From the NCBI GenBank assembly GCA_026985075.1, contig JALSQX010000103.1, positions 35,664-99,663 of the forward strand: a stretch of DNA of 64,000 bases. The letters are read 5' to 3'. Of this stretch, positions 63,665 through 64,000 are shown piece by piece (position 1 is the first letter of the stretch; every line of letters begins with the position of its first letter). The position numbers and the translations under genes were made by a program. This DNA comes from Blastocatellia bacterium. Its GTDB lineage: Bacteria > Acidobacteriota > Blastocatellia > HR10 > J050. The notes below the pieces were generated by a model, which worked only from the letters and a program-made list of their open reading frames with translations, had not been told where the DNA came from and did no database searches.

Positions 63665-64000
63665 GCCAGACGACACCGATTCATCGGTCGGCCACTGACG
63701 GGAAGGGGCCAGGACGCCCGAAGTCACTGTCGCCATCTCCTTGATGAAGGCGAACGTATCCCTCAGGGCGCGAAGCGAAATGATGACGCTGATATGACCG
63801 TGAGGGTAGCGGCGGAGGCGCGGATGATTCCACGCTCGCCAGAGTTCCTCGATGGTGTGGGGTCGAACGGCCTGGTCCACTTCTGCCTGAATGAGGAGGA
63901 GTCGTTCTGGCGATAATCGAGGCGAGAAATATTTGGGCGTCACCACCCGCAAGATCGCCGCGACCTCGTCATAGGTGAAACCCGCCGAGGCGATGACCTC
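63653..64000 (-). CDS. C-terminal part of an alpha/beta hydrolase-like protein
   Basis: The frame continues through the right edge and ends at 63653, giving about 115 residues. The segment RLLLIQAEVDQAVRPHTIEELWRAWNHPRLRRYPHGHISVI fits the end of an alpha/beta hydrolase: an Asp after a strand (AEVDQAV) and the catalytic His (PHGHIS). The nucleophile region lies outside the window, so the enzyme class is inferred. The terminal 30 residues are Ser/Thr-rich and probably disordered. Confidence 0.65.
   Translation of the reverse strand, partial: EVIASAGFTYDEVAAILRVVTPKYFSPRLSPERLLLIQAEVDQAVRPHTIEELWRAWNHPRLRRYPHGHISVIISLRALRDTFAFIKEMATVTSGVLAPSRQWPTDESVSSGSSD

Overview
The window is a contiguous stretch of bacterial chromosome with high GC in most genes and noticeably more AT-rich sequence in two restriction-modification islands. 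The protein families point to Acidobacteriota, though the phylum is inferred and no rRNA is present. Supporting features are a VWFA-related domain protein of the type common in that phylum, a CHAT-TPR protein with a dedicated sigma/anti-sigma pair, Uma2 nucleases, a split methylmalonyl-CoA mutase and a DAHP synthase-prephenate dehydratase fusion. No CRISPR array, insertion sequence, prophage or replication origin was seen.

Layout. 0-5.4 kb holds a partial TPR protein, folD, topA-dprA and a selenocysteine tRNA gene. 5.4-18.2 kb holds a CPBP protease, an atypical HisKA-receiver protein, YtxH/DUF948-like envelope proteins, ileS-lspA-lgt-ruvB, a beta-helix secreted protein and a lipid A acyltransferase-like gene. 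18.2-20.3 kb is an XhoI/PaeR7I-type restriction-modification operon. 20.5-24 kb has an AAA+ ATPase and a hybrid histidine kinase. 24.4-30.4 kb has a small secreted Cys-rich peptide, a secreted CHAT (caspase-like) TPR protein, and a sigma factor with its zinc-finger/TPR anti-sigma factor. That sigma pair lies between two oppositely oriented arrays of palindromic units of about 68 bp. 30.6-32.8 kb has tRNA-Arg and an SfiI-type restriction-modification operon whose methylase carries an internal helix-turn-helix. 33-47 kb is mostly housekeeping and secreted proteins (class V aminotransferase, arginase-like, UbiD, M48 protease, purH, two Uma2 nucleases). 47.6-52.2 kb has the aromatic amino acid fusion enzyme and the B12-dependent mutase genes. 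52.4-58.7 kb is a tightly coupled six-gene operon related to quinohemoprotein amine dehydrogenase (Qhp) biogenesis. 58.8-64 kb has an acyl-CoA ligase, a frameshifted NucS-like gene, a relic of a PKD-type domain, recG and a partial hydrolase.

The most interesting system is the Qhp-like operon. It has a radical SAM/SPASM maturase (QhpD), a precursor peptide with every thioether and tryptophylquinone residue of the known gamma subunit (QhpC), an ABC exporter (QhpF) and a subtilisin-like leader protease (QhpE). Between them, where the known system would need the FAD monooxygenase QhpG, there are two U32-family proteins with the four-cysteine iron-sulfur signatures of UbiV and UbiU, which hydroxylate ubiquinone precursors without oxygen. 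I infer that this operon may make the cysteine tryptophylquinone cofactor by an O2-independent hydroxylation. The catalytic alpha and beta subunit genes are not in the window.
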